Source: Gracilibacteraceae bacterium
Lineage (GTDB): Bacteria; Bacillota; Desulfitobacteriia; Desulfitobacteriales; Syntrophobotulaceae
NCBI GenBank assembly: GCA_031266805.1
Contig: JAISAH010000102.1
Span: 32,130 to 96,129 of the forward strand
Length of the DNA stretch: 64,000 nt
Direction of reading: 5' to 3'
The position numbers and the translations under genes are program-made. This document shows positions 1 to 12,100 of the stretch, one piece after another (positions within the stretch are counted from its first letter, which is position 1; each line of letters begins with the position of its first letter). Under the pieces are notes generated by a model that saw nothing but the letters and a program-made list of their open reading frames with translations, did no database searches and was not told the DNA's origin.

Positions 1-2125
1 GGTAAGCGTCCGGATCCTCATAGGCTTTTTGCAAAGTTTCGCGGCGGAGGACGTTCACGTTGAGATGCTGCCCGCCTTTGGCAAAATACCCGTCGAGGAT
101 GGCGCAGAGATTTTCCTGCCGCTCGCTCTCCCGGTGGCCCAGCGCCTCGGGCACGATAGAGAATGTGTTCGATATCCCGTCGCGGCAAACGTCGTAGGAC
201 AGTTTGGCCACGGAATTGAGCGCCGCCAGAGCGCCGTTTTTCTCACGCCCGTGCATGGGGTTGGCCCCGGGAGCGAACGGTTCGCCCGCCGCGCGGCCGT
301 CGGGGGTCGCGCCGGTTTTTTTGCCATAGACCACGTTGGAGGTGATCGTCAGGACGCTCAAAGTGTGCTCGGCGCCTCGGTAGGTCTTATTTTGCCGGAG
401 GCAGTCGTAAAAATCCTTTAGCAGCTGGGCGGCGATCAGGTCGACCCGGTCGTCGTCGTTGCCGAAGGCCGGGAATTCGCCCGCCGTCAAAAACCCGGTG
501 ATATAGCCTTCCTCGTCGCGGATCGGCGCGACCGTAGCGTAGCGGATAGCCGAAAGCGAGTCCGCCGCCACGGAAAGCCCGGCCACGCCGAAGGCCATGA
601 AGCGCTTGACGTCGGTATCATGCAGCGCCATCTGCAATTTTTCATAAAAATATTTGTCGTGCATGTAATGCACGATGTTGAGAGCGTTGACATAGAGACT
701 GGCCAGCCAGGGCATATAGATCCGCAGACGTTCCATGACCTGATCATAATTGAGCCGTTCTCCCCGGAGCGGGCCTGTCTGCGGGCCGATGCGCTCTTTT
801 TCGCGGCAGTCGTATCCGCCGTTGATGGCCAAAAGGAGCAGCTTGGGCAGATTGCAGCGCGCGCCGAAAAACTGCAGCCGCTTCCCGATCTCCATCGCCG
901 AGACGCAGCAGGCGATAGCGTAATCGTCCCCGTAAATGGGGCGCATGAGGTCGTCGTTTTCGTACTGGATAGAGTCGGTGTCAATGGAGACCTTGGCGCA
1001 GAACCGCTTAAAGCCCTCCGGCAGATCCTTTGACCACAGGACCGTCAGATTGGGTTCCGGCGCGAGACCTAAAGTATACAGCGTGTTGAGGATGCGAAAC
1101 GAACTTTTGCTCACCAGCGTGCCGCCGTCCTCGGTCATGCCGCCGACGGCTTCGGTAATCCACATCGGATCGCCGCCGAAGAGCTCGTTATATTCCGGCG
1201 TGCGCAGGATGCGCGCCAATCGCAGTTTGATGACGAAATCGTCGAAAAGCTCCTGAGCGCCGCTTTCGTCCAATGTTCCTTCCCGGATATCGCGCTCGAT
1301 GTAAATGTCCAGGAAGCTACTGACGCGTCCCAAAGACATCGCCGCGCCGTTTTGCTCCTTGATCGCGCCCAGATAGGCGAAATACAGCCACTGCGTCGCT
1401 TCGCGCGCGTTCCGGGCGGGGTCGCTGATATCCAGACCGTAGAGGGCCGCCATCTCTTTCAGGCGCTTAAGAAAAACGATCTGCTGAAAAAGTTCCTCGG
1501 AAAGGCGGATGCTCTCCGTGTCCATTTCGCCTTCGCCGACTTTGGCTTTGTCTCGCTTTTTTTGCTCGATCAGACGGTCGACGCCGTAGAGCGCCGCGCG
1601 GCGGTAATCGCCGATGATCCGCCCCCGCCCGTAAGCGTCAGGCAGACCGGTGATCAGGCCGGCGCTCCGCGCCACGCGCATTTCATCGGTATAGGCGCGG
1701 AAAACGCCGTCGTTGTGGGTGGTGCGGAACTGAAACTCACTCTCGATTTTATCGCTGAGTTTATAACCGTAGGCTTCCACCGCCGAGCGCACCATGCGCA
1801 CCCCGCCGAAGGGATGTACGCCGCGGCGCAGGGGCTGGTCGGTCTGCAAGCCGACGATCAGTTCATCGGCTTTGTCGATATACCCGGGCCGATAGTAGGT
1901 GAGGGAGGAAACAGTGGAAACGTCGATGTCCAACACGCCGCCCGCCTGAGCCTCGCGGCGCGACAGGCTCTCCACATGGCGCATCAGGCGCCGGGTGCGT
2001 TCGGTCGGTCCGGACAAAAAAGACTCGCCGCCCTCATAGGGAATATGGTTCTTCAGGATAAAATCCCGCACATTGATTTCTGTTTGCCAGGCTCCTTTGT
2101 GAAAACCCCGCCAAGCATCGTTCAT
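1..2125 (-). CDS. pflB: Formate C-acetyltransferase (pyruvate formate-lyase), 3' end cut by window edge
   Basis: This glycyl-radical enzyme converts pyruvate and CoA to acetyl-CoA and formate in anaerobic fermentation. The ORF track lists only shadows here because the true frame runs off the left edge. Reading the minus strand from 2125 gives [13 protein letters not shown] and about 708 residues without a stop. It contains the family stretch [17 protein letters not shown] and the catalytic cysteine pair in ACCVSAM. The visible end ([18 protein letters not shown]) lies about 50 residues before the usual C-terminus, so the glycyl-radical motif (RVSGYA in other PFLs) is outside the window. A GAGGGCGG ribosome site precedes the ATG. 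A strong promoter lies about 130 bp upstream. The activating enzyme gene pflA is not visible. The identification is secure. Confidence 0.96.
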   Translation of the reverse strand, partial: MNDAWRGFHKGAWQTEINVRDFILKNHIPYEGGESFLSGPTERTRRLMRHVESLSRREAQAGGVLDIDVSTVSSLTYYRPGYIDKADELIVGLQTDQPLRRGVHPFGGVRMVRSAVEAYGYKLSDKIESEFQFRTTHNDGVFRAYTDEMRVARSAGLITGLPDAYGRGRIIGDYRRAALYGVDRLIEQKKRDKAKVGEGEMDTESIRLSEELFQQIVFLKRLKEMAALYGLDISDPARNAREATQWLYFAYLGAIKEQNGAAMSLGRVSSFLDIYIERDIREGTLDESGAQELFDDFVIKLRLARILRTPEYNELFGGDPMWITEAVGGMTEDGGTLVSKSSFRILNTLYTLGLAPEPNLTVLWSKDLPEGFKRFCAKVSIDTDSIQYENDDLMRPIYGDDYAIACCVSAMEIGKRLQFFGARCNLPKLLLLAINGGYDCREKERIGPQTGPLRGERLNYDQVMERLRIYMPWLASLYVNALNIVHYMHDKYFYEKLQMALHDTDVKRFMAFGVAGLSVAADSLSAIRYATVAPIRDEEGYITGFLTAGEFPAFGNDDDRVDLIAAQLLKDFYDCLRQNKTYRGAEHTLSVLTITSNVVYGKKTGATPDGRAAGEPFAPGANPMHGREKNGALAALNSVAKLSYDVCRDGISNTFSIVPEALGHRESERQENLCAILDGYFAKGGQHLNVNVLRRETLQKAYEDPDAY

Positions 2126-2251
2126 TATTCCGCCCTCATTTCGCCGAAAGACTGTCAAACAGGGCGAGACATTCTTTCGATAAATTAACGCTCTACCGCT
2201 GAAATAGCAAGAATCGCCGATAAAAACAATATCAGCGGCCGGCGCAGCCTA

Positions 2252-2280
2252 AGTATATCACGAAGCAACGGGGCTGGCAA
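2252..2280 (-). promoter_or_regulatory. Predicted sigma-A promoter for pflB
   Basis: On the minus strand TTGCCA (2280-2275) is followed after 17 bp by TGATATACT, an extended -10 (2257-2252). The -35 overlaps a small inverted repeat, GGGG-N7-CCCC, at 2270-2284. The leader to the pflB ATG is about 120 nt. No obvious FNR or Rex site was found by eye. Confidence 0.7.
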
Positions 2281-2334
2281 CCCCTCTCCGCCATTGAAAT
2301 TGCTGATACACACTATAATTTGTGGATCTGTTGA

Positions 2335-3111
2335 TCATAAAGTACTACATATTGTGTGGATCTGCCAGGCCAAGGCGCGTTTCAGGCGGCGCTGATATTC
2401 CGTGTCCTCCTCCCGGCCGGAACAGAAAAAACGCACCGTACCTGCGCCGGCGGCGCGGCGGCCGCTCTGCGCGAGCGTATCGGCCAGATGGCGGACGGTG
2501 CCGCCGTTCCCGTCGATAAGGGCCGCCGCCGGCATGAGAGCGCGGAATTGCGCGCGATAAAAGGGGAAATGCGTGCAGCCAAGCACCACCGTCGCGTACC
2601 GCGTCAAATCAAGCGCCGCGCCGGCCGCGCGCAAATAGGGCAGCACCCTGTCTCCGAATATTCCTTGCTCGGCGTAGGACACCAGTTCCGGCAGCGGCAG
2701 TTCGTCCACCACGTCTTCCGCGTGCAGGCTCGCTACCAAATTATGGTATTTTTCCAGGCGCAAGGTGAGAGGCGTGGCCGTCACCAGAATGCGGCCGTTT
2801 TTTTGCGCCGTGACAGCCGGTTTTACGGCGGGTTCCATGCCGAGGACCGGAAAAGCAAAACGACGGCGCAGCGCGCCGATCGCCGCGCCGGTCGCCGTAT
2901 TGCAGGCTACGACCAGCGCCTGCACGCCGTGTTCCGCTAAGAACTCCGCCGCGCCGAGCGTAAATTCCCGCACTTCATTTTCAGACCGTATTCCGTAAGG
3001 GACGTGGTCCGTGTCCGCGTAATAATAATAATCACAGTGGGGCAGCGTATTCAGCGCCTCCGCCAGCAAGGTCAGCCCGCCCAGACCCGAATCAAGTATG
3101 CCGACGCGCAT
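2335..3111 (-). CDS. murI: Glutamate racemase
   Basis: This cytosolic, cofactor-independent racemase makes D-glutamate for peptidoglycan. The protein has 258 residues, normal for the family. It carries the N-terminal DSGLGGL motif, the first catalytic cysteine in VACNTATG, and the second in LGCTHFP. Its start overlaps the 3' end of the upstream hybrid kinase gene by 20 bp, so the two are probably co-transcribed. No clear terminator follows it before the pflB promoter region. Confidence 0.95.
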   Translation of the reverse strand: MRVGILDSGLGGLTLLAEALNTLPHCDYYYYADTDHVPYGIRSENEVREFTLGAAEFLAEHGVQALVVACNTATGAAIGALRRRFAFPVLGMEPAVKPAVTAQKNGRILVTATPLTLRLEKYHNLVASLHAEDVVDELPLPELVSYAEQGIFGDRVLPYLRAAGAALDLTRYATVVLGCTHFPFYRAQFRALMPAAALIDGNGGTVRHLADTLAQSGRRAAGAGTVRFFCSGREEDTEYQRRLKRALAWQIHTICSTL

Positions 3112-5824
3112 TTTCCGCAGATCCTTGACTCAGCGTGTTTCTCAGTATCGCCAGCACTTCGTTTACATCGAGCGGCTTACCGAGATGAGCGTTCATCCCC
3201 GCTTCAAGGCATTTTTCCATATCCTCGCGGAAGACGTTGGCGGTCATCGCGATGATCGGGACCGAGACGGCCCGCGGCGCGTCAAGCGCGCGTATGCGGC
3301 GCGAAGCTTCATACCCGTCCATCTCCGGCATTTGCACGTCCATAAATATCATATCATAGTGTTCGGGATCTTCGGAGAACATCTGCACCGCCACCGCGCC
3401 GTTTTCCGCGCATTCTATCTTCAATTTCGTCGGCTCCAGCAGCGCCAGCACGATTTCCCGGTTGATCTCCACATCCTCGGCCAAAAGCACGCAATAACCT
3501 GAGAAATCGTCTTCGGCAGTCTCCGCCGGGTCCGACGCGGTCAGGCTGCCGTCGACGCCAAGGCACTCGTTTATGCAATCGGTGATGGATGAGGGAAACA
3601 ATGGTTTCGGGATGAATTTATCCACCCCGGCGCGCTTACCTTCTTCCTCCGCGGCACTCCAGTCGGCGGCGGAGATCATGACGACGACCGTCTTGCCGTG
3701 TTTATCGGTCTTGATGCGCCGAGTCAGTTCCAGGCCGTCCATGCCCGGCATTTTCCAGTCGACAAAACAAATGTCATAAGTCTCTCCCCGCTGCTCGATC
3801 GCCGCGCAGGCGTCCGCGCCGCTTGAGGCCGTGTCGCAGGCGACGCCGACAATACGGGCGAACTCCACAAAATACTCCAGCACTTCCGGCGTGTCGTCAA
3901 CCACCAAAATACGCAGATTCTCCCAACTGGCGCCGGCCGGCAGAAAACTCTGGTGCTCCTCGGCGCCGCGCTCGGCCTCGACGGTAAACGCGAATGTCGA
4001 TCCGTGCCCCAACTTTGATTCTATCCATATGCGGCCGCCCATCATCTCAATGATGCGTTTGGAGATGGCCAGCCCCAGGCCGGTGCCGCCGAACTTGCGC
4101 GCCGTGCCCGCCTCCGCCTGCTGGAACGACGTGAACAGCCGCTCTTGCTGTTCCTCGCTGATGCCTATGCCTGTGTCGGCGACGCTGACCTGTATCACGC
4201 ACAGCCGGTCTTTTTCAGAGACGAGGCTCGCTTCGATCCGGATGCCGCCGCCCTCGGGCGTGAATTTTATCGCGTTGGACATGAGATTCGTTATGACCTG
4301 CGTCAACCGCTGATCGTCCCCGATGAGCGCGCGGGGGATACGGCTGTCGATCTGGACGCGGAAATTCTGTTTTTTCTCGTCGATACGGAAATTGCTGACG
4401 TTTACGACTTTTTGCAGCACTTTTTCGAAAATAAATTCGGCGCGCGACAGTTCGAATTTGTTCGCTTCTATTTTACTCATGTCCAGAATATCGTTGATCA
4501 CGCCGAGCAGATGCGCGGACGCGTCGCCGATTTTTTCGAACGCGTAGTTCTTCCGTTCGGGATTCGGCGCGTTCAGGCCGATGGAAGTCATGCCGATTAT
4601 GGCGTTCATCGGCGTGCGGATCTCATGGCTCATATTGGAGAGAAAATCGCTTTTCGCTCTGGAGGCGTCCTCCGCTTCACTCCGCGCGTGCGCCAGATCG
4701 AGCATCATCTGGTTGCGGATCATGGCGTTCGCGAGCAGGAGAGCGCCGGGGTAGATGATCCGCTCCTCATCGGGCGTGAATTTTCGGAAGTCATGACAGT
4801 TATCAAAGGTGACGGTGCCCCAGAATTCGCCCTTATAGATCACGGAGGCGATGAAAAACGCCCGTACGCCGAAAATGGCGAGAAATTCCCGCTCCGTCTC
4901 CGGAAACTCATTTTGCGTCATATTGATGCTGCGCCCGGCCGACAGTGGGACCACCCATTCCGGCAGCGTTTGCCTGTACGGGAAGGAGAAGTCCTCGCTC
5001 CCGTCGGCGGCCTCAGTCTCCACATCCGGTCTGTCGCCGGATTCAGGCGCCGCGGCCGCCTCGGATATCTGATGCGTGAAATAGAGTTCCCCGTCCCTGA
5101 TTTCGTTTTTCCATATGGTTATACGGTCCGCGCCGGCGTTGCGGGCCAGCAGGGCCATGCTCCCGCGCAGGGCGGTCTCGGGGTCGTCCATGTTCAGATC
5201 CAGCAGCGAGACAGCCATAGAATTCATGGAATTCAGCAGCATGTCGAGCTTATGTTTTTCGTCCCGGAATATCCTGTCCTGAAACATGACGATCGCCGCG
5301 ATAAAAAAACCGGCTACAATAAAAGACTGGACGTTGTCGACATACCGCGCGCCACCGTTTAATTCCGCCACCAGCGCGTCAAAAGGCGGAACGGATGAGG
5401 CCGCGTAACAGGCCGTCACCCAGAGGATATGCGTGACGAGCAGGACGACGCGCGGTTTTCCTCTCGACAGGAAGAAGATGAGGACAATAGACATCGTGAA
5501 GTATGCCGCCGCGCCGCTCTCCACTCCGCCCATCGCGAAAAGCGCCGCCGGCAGCAGCACGTCGCAAAGCGCGATCAGAATGAACCAGGAGCCGAGCTTG
5601 TATTTGCCGTAAATATTGCAAAAAGCCATCAAAGTGACGACGCAGACGATGATGACGGCGAGCACGGCTATCAGCACCGGCGAGCTTCGCATGATCAGGC
5701 GCGATATCATGGCGACAACGACTCCCGCTATCCCGACCATGCACACCATGTTGGAGACGCGCGCGTCAAGCGGCAGCGCTTCCGAGAATATGCAGCGGTC
5801 GATCAGACTTCTTATCTTTTGCAT
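3092..5824 (-). CDS. Membrane hybrid sensor histidine kinase with two receiver domains
   Basis: A sensor kinase of 910 residues counted from [10 protein letters not shown]. It has about six membrane segments (residues ~23-183), a GAF-like sensor region (~205-370), a HisKA domain with the phospho-acceptor His400 in SHEIRTPMN, and a HATPase with N box [20 protein letters not shown] and [10 protein letters not shown]. Two receiver domains follow, with phospho-acceptors Asp689 ([10 protein letters not shown]) and Asp829 ([10 protein letters not shown]). There is no HPt or DNA-binding output domain, so a separate phosphotransfer partner or output protein is implied. The ORF track starts at 5968, but a promoter lies at 5906-5934, inside that extension. 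GTGAGG sits 7 nt before the ATG at 5824, so that start is preferred. The ligand is unknown. It is divergent from the giant surface-protein gene. Confidence 0.9.
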   Translation of the reverse strand: MQKIRSLIDRCIFSEALPLDARVSNMVCMVGIAGVVVAMISRLIMRSSPVLIAVLAVIIVCVVTLMAFCNIYGKYKLGSWFILIALCDVLLPAALFAMGGVESGAAAYFTMSIVLIFFLSRGKPRVVLLVTHILWVTACYAASSVPPFDALVAELNGGARYVDNVQSFIVAGFFIAAIVMFQDRIFRDEKHKLDMLLNSMNSMAVSLLDLNMDDPETALRGSMALLARNAGADRITIWKNEIRDGELYFTHQISEAAAAPESGDRPDVETEAADGSEDFSFPYRQTLPEWVVPLSAGRSINMTQNEFPETEREFLAIFGVRAFFIASVIYKGEFWGTVTFDNCHDFRKFTPDEERIIYPGALLLANAMIRNQMMLDLAHARSEAEDASRAKSDFLSNMSHEIRTPMNAIIGMTSIGLNAPNPERKNYAFEKIGDASAHLLGVINDILDMSKIEANKFELSRAEFIFEKVLQKVVNVSNFRIDEKKQNFRVQIDSRIPRALIGDDQRLTQVITNLMSNAIKFTPEGGGIRIEASLVSEKDRLCVIQVSVADTGIGISEEQQERLFTSFQQAEAGTARKFGGTGLGLAISKRIIEMMGGRIWIESKLGHGSTFAFTVEAERGAEEHQSFLPAGASWENLRILVVDDTPEVLEYFVEFARIVGVACDTASSGADACAAIEQRGETYDICFVDWKMPGMDGLELTRRIKTDKHGKTVVVMISAADWSAAEEEGKRAGVDKFIPKPLFPSSITDCINECLGVDGSLTASDPAETAEDDFSGYCVLLAEDVEINREIVLALLEPTKLKIECAENGAVAVQMFSEDPEHYDMIFMDVQMPEMDGYEASRRIRALDAPRAVSVPIIAMTANVFREDMEKCLEAGMNAHLGKPLDVNEVLAILRNTLSQGSAENARRHT

Positions 5825-5905
5825 ATCAGCCTCACAAACAAATCGGGCGCGCCGCGCGGCGGCTGTTGTTGGAAAATTATCCCACGAGAAGTGGATTCCG
5901 GCATT

Positions 5906-5934
5906 ATTATAGCACAAAAAAATAGCAGCGTCAT
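5906..5934 (-). promoter_or_regulatory. Predicted promoter for the hybrid kinase-murI operon
   Basis: On the minus strand ATGACG (5934-5929), a 17-bp spacer and an extended -10 TGCTATAAT (5914-5906) form a good sigma-A promoter. It shares a 317-bp divergent intergenic region (5825-6141) with the promoter of the giant surface protein. Apart from these two promoters and ribosome sites I see nothing else there. Confidence 0.65.
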
Positions 5935-6005
5935 GGCAAAAATTTATTGCGCTTGAGGCGCGACCCAAGGGCGGTCACTTTTTTTCTTTTCACCCATTTT
6001 TCCTA

Positions 6006-6033
6006 TTTACTTCTGTGACTTCTGTGATATAAT
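6006..6033 (+). promoter_or_regulatory. Predicted promoter for the giant surface-protein gene
   Basis: TTTACT, a 16-bp spacer and the extended -10 TGATATAAT (6025-6033) lie about 110 nt upstream of the start codon. The spacer holds a tandem CTTCTGTGA repeat. The gene has a clear AAAGGAG site 8 nt before its ATG. Confidence 0.65.
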
Positions 6034-6141
6034 TGCCCTAATAATATTATGTGAGAAATACACCGGAGTCCTTGCTTTTTCTAATCACCGGCCGAAATAT
6101 TCTATGAGTCTCCGTATTTCCATCGCAAAGGAGTTTTCGCC

Positions 6142-9100
6142 ATGATAAAAAAATATAACAGTCGTTTTTTTGCTATTTTTCTCGCTTTCACTTTGCTGTT
6201 GAACGCCGTTTGCGTCTTCAGGCCGCCCGATCTGCTGGCGGCGGCTTCCTCAAGCATGAAGATCGCGCGTATTTCAGGCGAAAACCGCTACGAGACGGCC
6301 ATAAAAGTTTCCCAGACCGGGTGGAAGGACGCCGCCATCGCTATTATCGCCTCGGGCTCCGACGCCAATCTGGTCGACGCTTTGACCATAGCGCCGCTGG
6401 CCCGCATCATGAACGCGCCGATTTTACTCACGAACGGCGCCGACCTCACGGAAGCCACGGCGCAGGAATTGCTCCGGCTGAATACGGAGACCGTATACAT
6501 CGCGAGCGGTTTGGGCGTGATCAATCAGCGCGTGCGCAGTCAGCTGGAGCGCATCGGCGTGCGCGTTATACCCCTCGGCGGGCAGAACCGCTTTGAAACA
6601 GCTCTGAACATCGCCAAGGAGATCGACCGTTTCCGTCCGGTGACCACCGCGCTCGTTTCCACGGCCTATTCCAACGTTGACGCGCTCTCGGCCGCTTCGA
6701 TCGCCGCGCAAAACGGCTGGCCGATCCTGCTCAGCGCGCCGGAAAGCATTCCCTCGGACGCCCGCGTTTTCCTCGATAATTCCGCTATTACTAAAACATA
6801 TGTGATAGGCGGCGGCGGCGTTGTTTCCGATCAGGTGCTGAGCAGTCTGCGGGGCGCCGAGCGTTTGGGCGGGGCGGATCGCTTCGCCACTAATCTGGAG
6901 ATCCTCAAACGTTTCGAGAATGACATGGACTTCCAGAACCTTTATGTGGCCAACGGGCTGAACAGCCATCTCGTGGACTCCTTGGTCGCTTCCAGCTATA
7001 TCGCCGGCCATCCGCTCCTGATGGTGAACAATATTCGGGTCGAGCGCCCGGCGCTGACTTTTCTGGCCGGACATCCCATCAGCACGGCCACCGCTCTCGG
7101 CGGCACTTCTGTCGTATCCGATGAAATACTCAAATCCCTGAACAATCAAGCCATAAGCGGCGGCGGTTCTTCCGGCGGCGGCAGCGGCTCCTCCTCCGGC
7201 GGTTCTTCCAGTAAAACCCCTTTCCTCCTGAAAGACGGGGAGGATCTGATCATATACACCGGCGGTAATTACACGCCGGCGCGCATCAACGCTTTTGAGG
7301 AAACGATCCGCACGCTGACCGTTGACGCCGCCGTTCTGAACGGCACCGTCACCGTCACTGATCTGACCATTGAAGGCGACGTCCTGATCAAAGGCGGGGG
7401 AGAACATTCCGTCAAATTCGTCAACTGCGTTTTCCTCGGCAAACTGACCGTGGAGAAAAAGAACGCCAAAAGCGCCGAAGGGGTGCGGGTTTATTTCGGC
7501 CGCAATACCACCCCGCCGAAACGCGTCATCTTGAAGTCCAAAGCTATTGTTGAAAGTTACGCCACTGTGCCGACGCTGGAGCGCGTAAATATCAGCACCG
7601 CCGATCCGGTCACCATCATGGCCCCGGCTTTCCAAGTCGTTTATGATGTGTCCGTCAAAAGCCCGAGCATCACGGTGCGCGACGACGTCGGCCTGCTGCT
7701 CGTGCCCGAGGACGCGACCGTGATCCTGAACGGCACAAAAGCTCTGGTGGAGACGCTGGCTTCGGACGGGACGAAACTGACTCTGTCCGGCAAAGGAAAA
7801 ATTTACCGTTTCCTGGCCACGAAACCCGATAAAATCAAGGTGCGCGTCGTGCGCGGCACGGACATCCGCGACGTCAGCAATAACCGCTATGAATCCTACG
7901 AATTCATTCCGGCCCATCTCGTCACGATCGACGTGAAAAATATGGATTATGACGCTCCGCCGGTCATCGAGGACGGCGAGATGGTCACGGTCTATTTTAT
8001 CCCGGACGCCGACTATGCCTTGCCGAGCGCCGTCAAGGTGCAGCTGGGGTCTTCCGCCGTGGGTCCGGAATATTACAATTACTCTCGCCCGGACGCCAAA
8101 CTGGAAGTCTACCGCATCACCGACCATCTGAAAGTGACGGCCGCGGCCAAAAAAGCCACCGACTACAAGATAACCGTCAAGGCCACGGGGATAAAATACA
8201 CGCTGGTGCTGAATGACCGCGTGGTGGAACCGGGCGCTCTCGGCAAGGACGGCCAGACGCTTGAGGTCCGCCTGACGCCGGAGAACGGCTACCGGCTGCC
8301 CGTGCCGCTGAGCGTGGGCCTGACCATGGACGGGATCAATATTTCCCAGGGGACGGGCGGCGGCTACACTTATACGGTAAAAAGCGAGCAGGAAGCCGTG
8401 GTGTATATACCGGCGCTCACAGGCCCGGTCACGCTCACCGCTCCCGGCCAGAAGATCGGCCCCTTGAAGCTGACGGTCAAGGCGACCGGCCTGACTTACA
8501 CGGCCTCTCCCTCGACGCCCGAATACGGCTTGCCGCTGGATGTACTCTTTACCTCGAAGCCCGGCGCTTTCCCGCCCTCGGAAGACAGCGTCGCCGTGGA
8601 GATGGGCGGCCACCGGCTGACGCCGGATCAGGGCGGAGTTACCGGCGATTACCGGATCTACCGCGTCGCGAATGACGCGCTGGAAGTGACGCTGCACCGG
8701 GTCACGGACAGCGTGACTATCACCGCCGCCGCCCGCAGCCTGCCCGCCTTTACCGTGAACGCTCCCGGACTGGAATATACCGCCACTCCGCCGCAGCTGA
8801 CCGTTATGGGGCAAAGCCTGGCCATAGCTTTCACGCCGGGCGAAGGGCATGATCTGCCCGGATCCAGCGGCGTGACCGTGACGATGGGGGCGCGAACACT
8901 GGAAGAAGGCGTGGGGTACACCTATATCAAAAGCAATGATTTCGCCGCGGAGCTGCGCATACTGAACATCACGGACAATGTGGTCGTCAACGCTTTCGGC
9001 GTCAAAGTCCCCACGACCAAACTGTCGGTCAAAACGCCGGGGCTTGATCATGTCGCCGCGCCGCGCGCCCCCGTCGTCGACCGGGCGTTCAGCGTGACGT

Positions 9101-12100
9101 TCACGCCGCAGGAAGGGTATCTCCTGCCGAGCAGCTTAACGGCTTTCACCGTAAAAATGGGCCCGAACATGCTCGTTCAGGGCACGGATTACACTTTGAC
9201 CGCCGTCAACCCCTACACGCTGGAACTGGTTATCCCTAAGATCACCGGCGACGTGACCATCAGCGCCCAGGGCCGCAAGCTCCCGGTCATCAAGGTCAAC
9301 GCCAAGGGGATCGATTATACGCTCGCGCCGCCTGTGTTCACAGACTTCGGCCAGCCGCTGACGATAGCGCTCACGCCGCAGTCCGGCTATTTCCTCCCCA
9401 ATCAAAACGAACTCATGGTGCAAGTCGGCAGTTCCTTCCTCGCCCAGGCTGATTTCGCTTATACTCTGGTCGGCGGCGGCGCGCGCCTGGAAATACCGGC
9501 GGGCACCATCATGGGCGACGTGACCGTCACGGCCAACGGCAAGGTCAAACCGACCTACAAACTGACGATCAGCTCCACCGGTCTCACTTACACCGCCGTG
9601 CCGAAAGCCCCGGTGGAGGGAGAGCCCGTGGATATCGTCTTCACGGCCAAGAGCGGTTACTATCTGCCTAAGGACGAGATCGTCATGGTCAATATGGGCG
9701 GGATCCCTCTGACCGCAGGCACTGGTGGTTTCCGCTTGAACCGCAGTTATGAGATAGACAACGACACTCTGTCCATCATCATTGAAAAAGTGCTGGGAGA
9801 TATCTTCATCTCCGCGCCGGGGCAGAAAGTGCCCGTGGCGACCGTCAAAGCCCCCGGCCTTGACTTCGAGTTCACCCAGCTCATCGCGATAGACGATACT
9901 TTGCGCGTGACCTTCGCCCCGAAGACCGGCTATGTGCTGCCTAATTTCGTATCCGTACAGATGGGCGGCCGCATGCAGGATCCGAGCAGTTACACTTATA
10001 AGAACCTCGGCACCACGGCTACATTGATGGTGGAACATGTGAACGATAATATTACGGTCGTGGCCACCGGGGTAAAGATCCCGACTTATGCCGTCGCCAT
10101 CACCGCCGCCGGTCTCAACCTTCCTTCCGTCAAGTCCGCCTCGGAAAACCAGCGCCTGAGTCTGGATTTCACGCCCAAGGCCGGTTACGCCCTCCCTGAG
10201 GACGCCAATATCGTGGTCTCCATGGGCGGTAGTGTGCTCACGCGGGTTGACCCTCCCGCCGTGCCCGGCACAGGTGAATATTTGCTGACCAGAGTGCCGG
10301 CAATGAATATGGCAAATATTGTTATCCCGAAAGTCACCGGCAACGTCTCTATATCCATGCCCGGTCTCAAAGTGCCGACGTATACGATAAAAGCCACGGG
10401 CGCGACTTTTGTGGCGACGCCGGAAACCCCGACCGCCACAGAATATAAGCTGACGGTGGTATTCACGGCCAAGGCCGGCTATGATCTGCCGAATTACTCC
10501 GTCATCAGCGTCGTCATGGGTAAAAATTTGACGTATACGCCGGGGTCCACGCCCAGCGCCGACCAGTTCACCTATACCGTGGTTGGAACCACGGCTACTT
10601 TGACCATTGAAAAAGTCACAGCCAATGTCACGATCAACGCCAACGGCAATAAGGTGCCTGTATACACCACGAAATACACGGGCGCCGGTTTCACAGCCCT
10701 CTTTACCCCGACCGCCCCGCAGCATGGCTCTCCGCTTCACGTTCTCCTGACGCTCAAGGCCGGCTATCAGTTTCCAATCAATGGAACCAGCGATGTCAGC
10801 ATCCAGATGGGCAACAGCTTTCTCACAGCGGTAACCGACTATACGATAACCCCTACCCCGGCTGTGAATCCGAACGCCTATATGATCACATTATTGAATA
10901 ATTCTCCGAGAGTGGGAGTGGAGGGCAATATCACAGTCAGAGCGGACGGATATAAGGTCCCCATTTATTCCACCAAGTACACGGGCACGGGTCTCACCGC
11001 CGTATTCACTCCCAAGGCGCCGACTCACGGCGACCCGCTTAATGTTTTGATTACACCTAAGACCGGTTATGTGATGCCAGCTGTGACTGATTACACCGTT
11101 CAGATGGGCATCGACGTTCTCACGGAGGGAGCGGGAAAAGACTATACTGTCAGCACTGGCCCGACTGCCCACACTATCAACTTTTTGAAGCCAGTCACCG
11201 GCAATGTCGTCGTCACGGTTAACGGGGTGAAGATCCCCGCCGTCTCCGTCAAAGCCACTGGCTATAATTACACTTCTAACCCGCTTAAACCAACCACTGT
11301 ACCGCAAAATATGACTTTCGACTTCGCTCTGAAAACAGGCTACCGCCATCCCGACCCGAGCGATATCCTGATTACGATGGGCGGCGCCAATCTGCTGGAG
11401 GGCCCCGGTGGTTGGACGATGACGAATCCAACTACTAATACTATGCGAATCCAAGTAAATGGCGTCAAAGAAGATTTGAAAGTCACGGTGCCCGGCGTCA
11501 AGGTCCCGACCTATAAACTGACCGTCAAAACGACGGGACTCAAATACACGGCGGTGAAGACCACGCTGACCGAAGGGGTGGATCCGGCGATCGTCCAACT
11601 GTGGCCGACCACAGGCTACACCTTGCCACTGAAAAGCGAATCGCTGGATGATTATTTAACGGTGACGATGGGCGGCTCGCAGCTCTTTCAGTTCTCGCAG
11701 CTCAGATACAAAGCCGAATACGACTCTGACTACACAGCTGGTGTAACCTCCGTTCCACAATATCTCACTATAACAGTGCCTGACTCCGGTGCGGTGAACG
11801 GTGCCGTCTCGGTCACAGCGACGGGCCGCAAATTGCCGGAGTATACCCTCAACATCACAAATCTCAATTACACAGCTACGCCGACGGTGTTTACCGCTTT
11901 AGGCCAAACTCTGATTATTACGATGCAGCCAAAAAGCGGTTACCAATTGCCAGATTCGAGTACAGGCACAAACGATATACATGTTTATCAAAATATCAAC
12001 GGTATTAATGAGGAACTTTATGGTTCAAATATGTTCGTCGGTGGCTCAGACAACACAGCGACGCTCAAAGTGGAAAATGTTACCAAGAACATTACTGTAG

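Noticed and set aside
4145-5362. 405-aa plus-strand ORF antisense to the hybrid kinase
   Set aside because: The opposite strand encodes clear HisKA, HATPase and receiver motifs; the plus frame has low-complexity Arg/Asp/His sequence.
6424-9051. 875-aa minus-strand ORF and the 534-aa one at 9136-10740
   Set aside because: Both are antisense shadows of the repeat-rich surface-protein gene. Open minus frames arise from its GC-biased codons and tandem repeats; no family features or ribosome sites.
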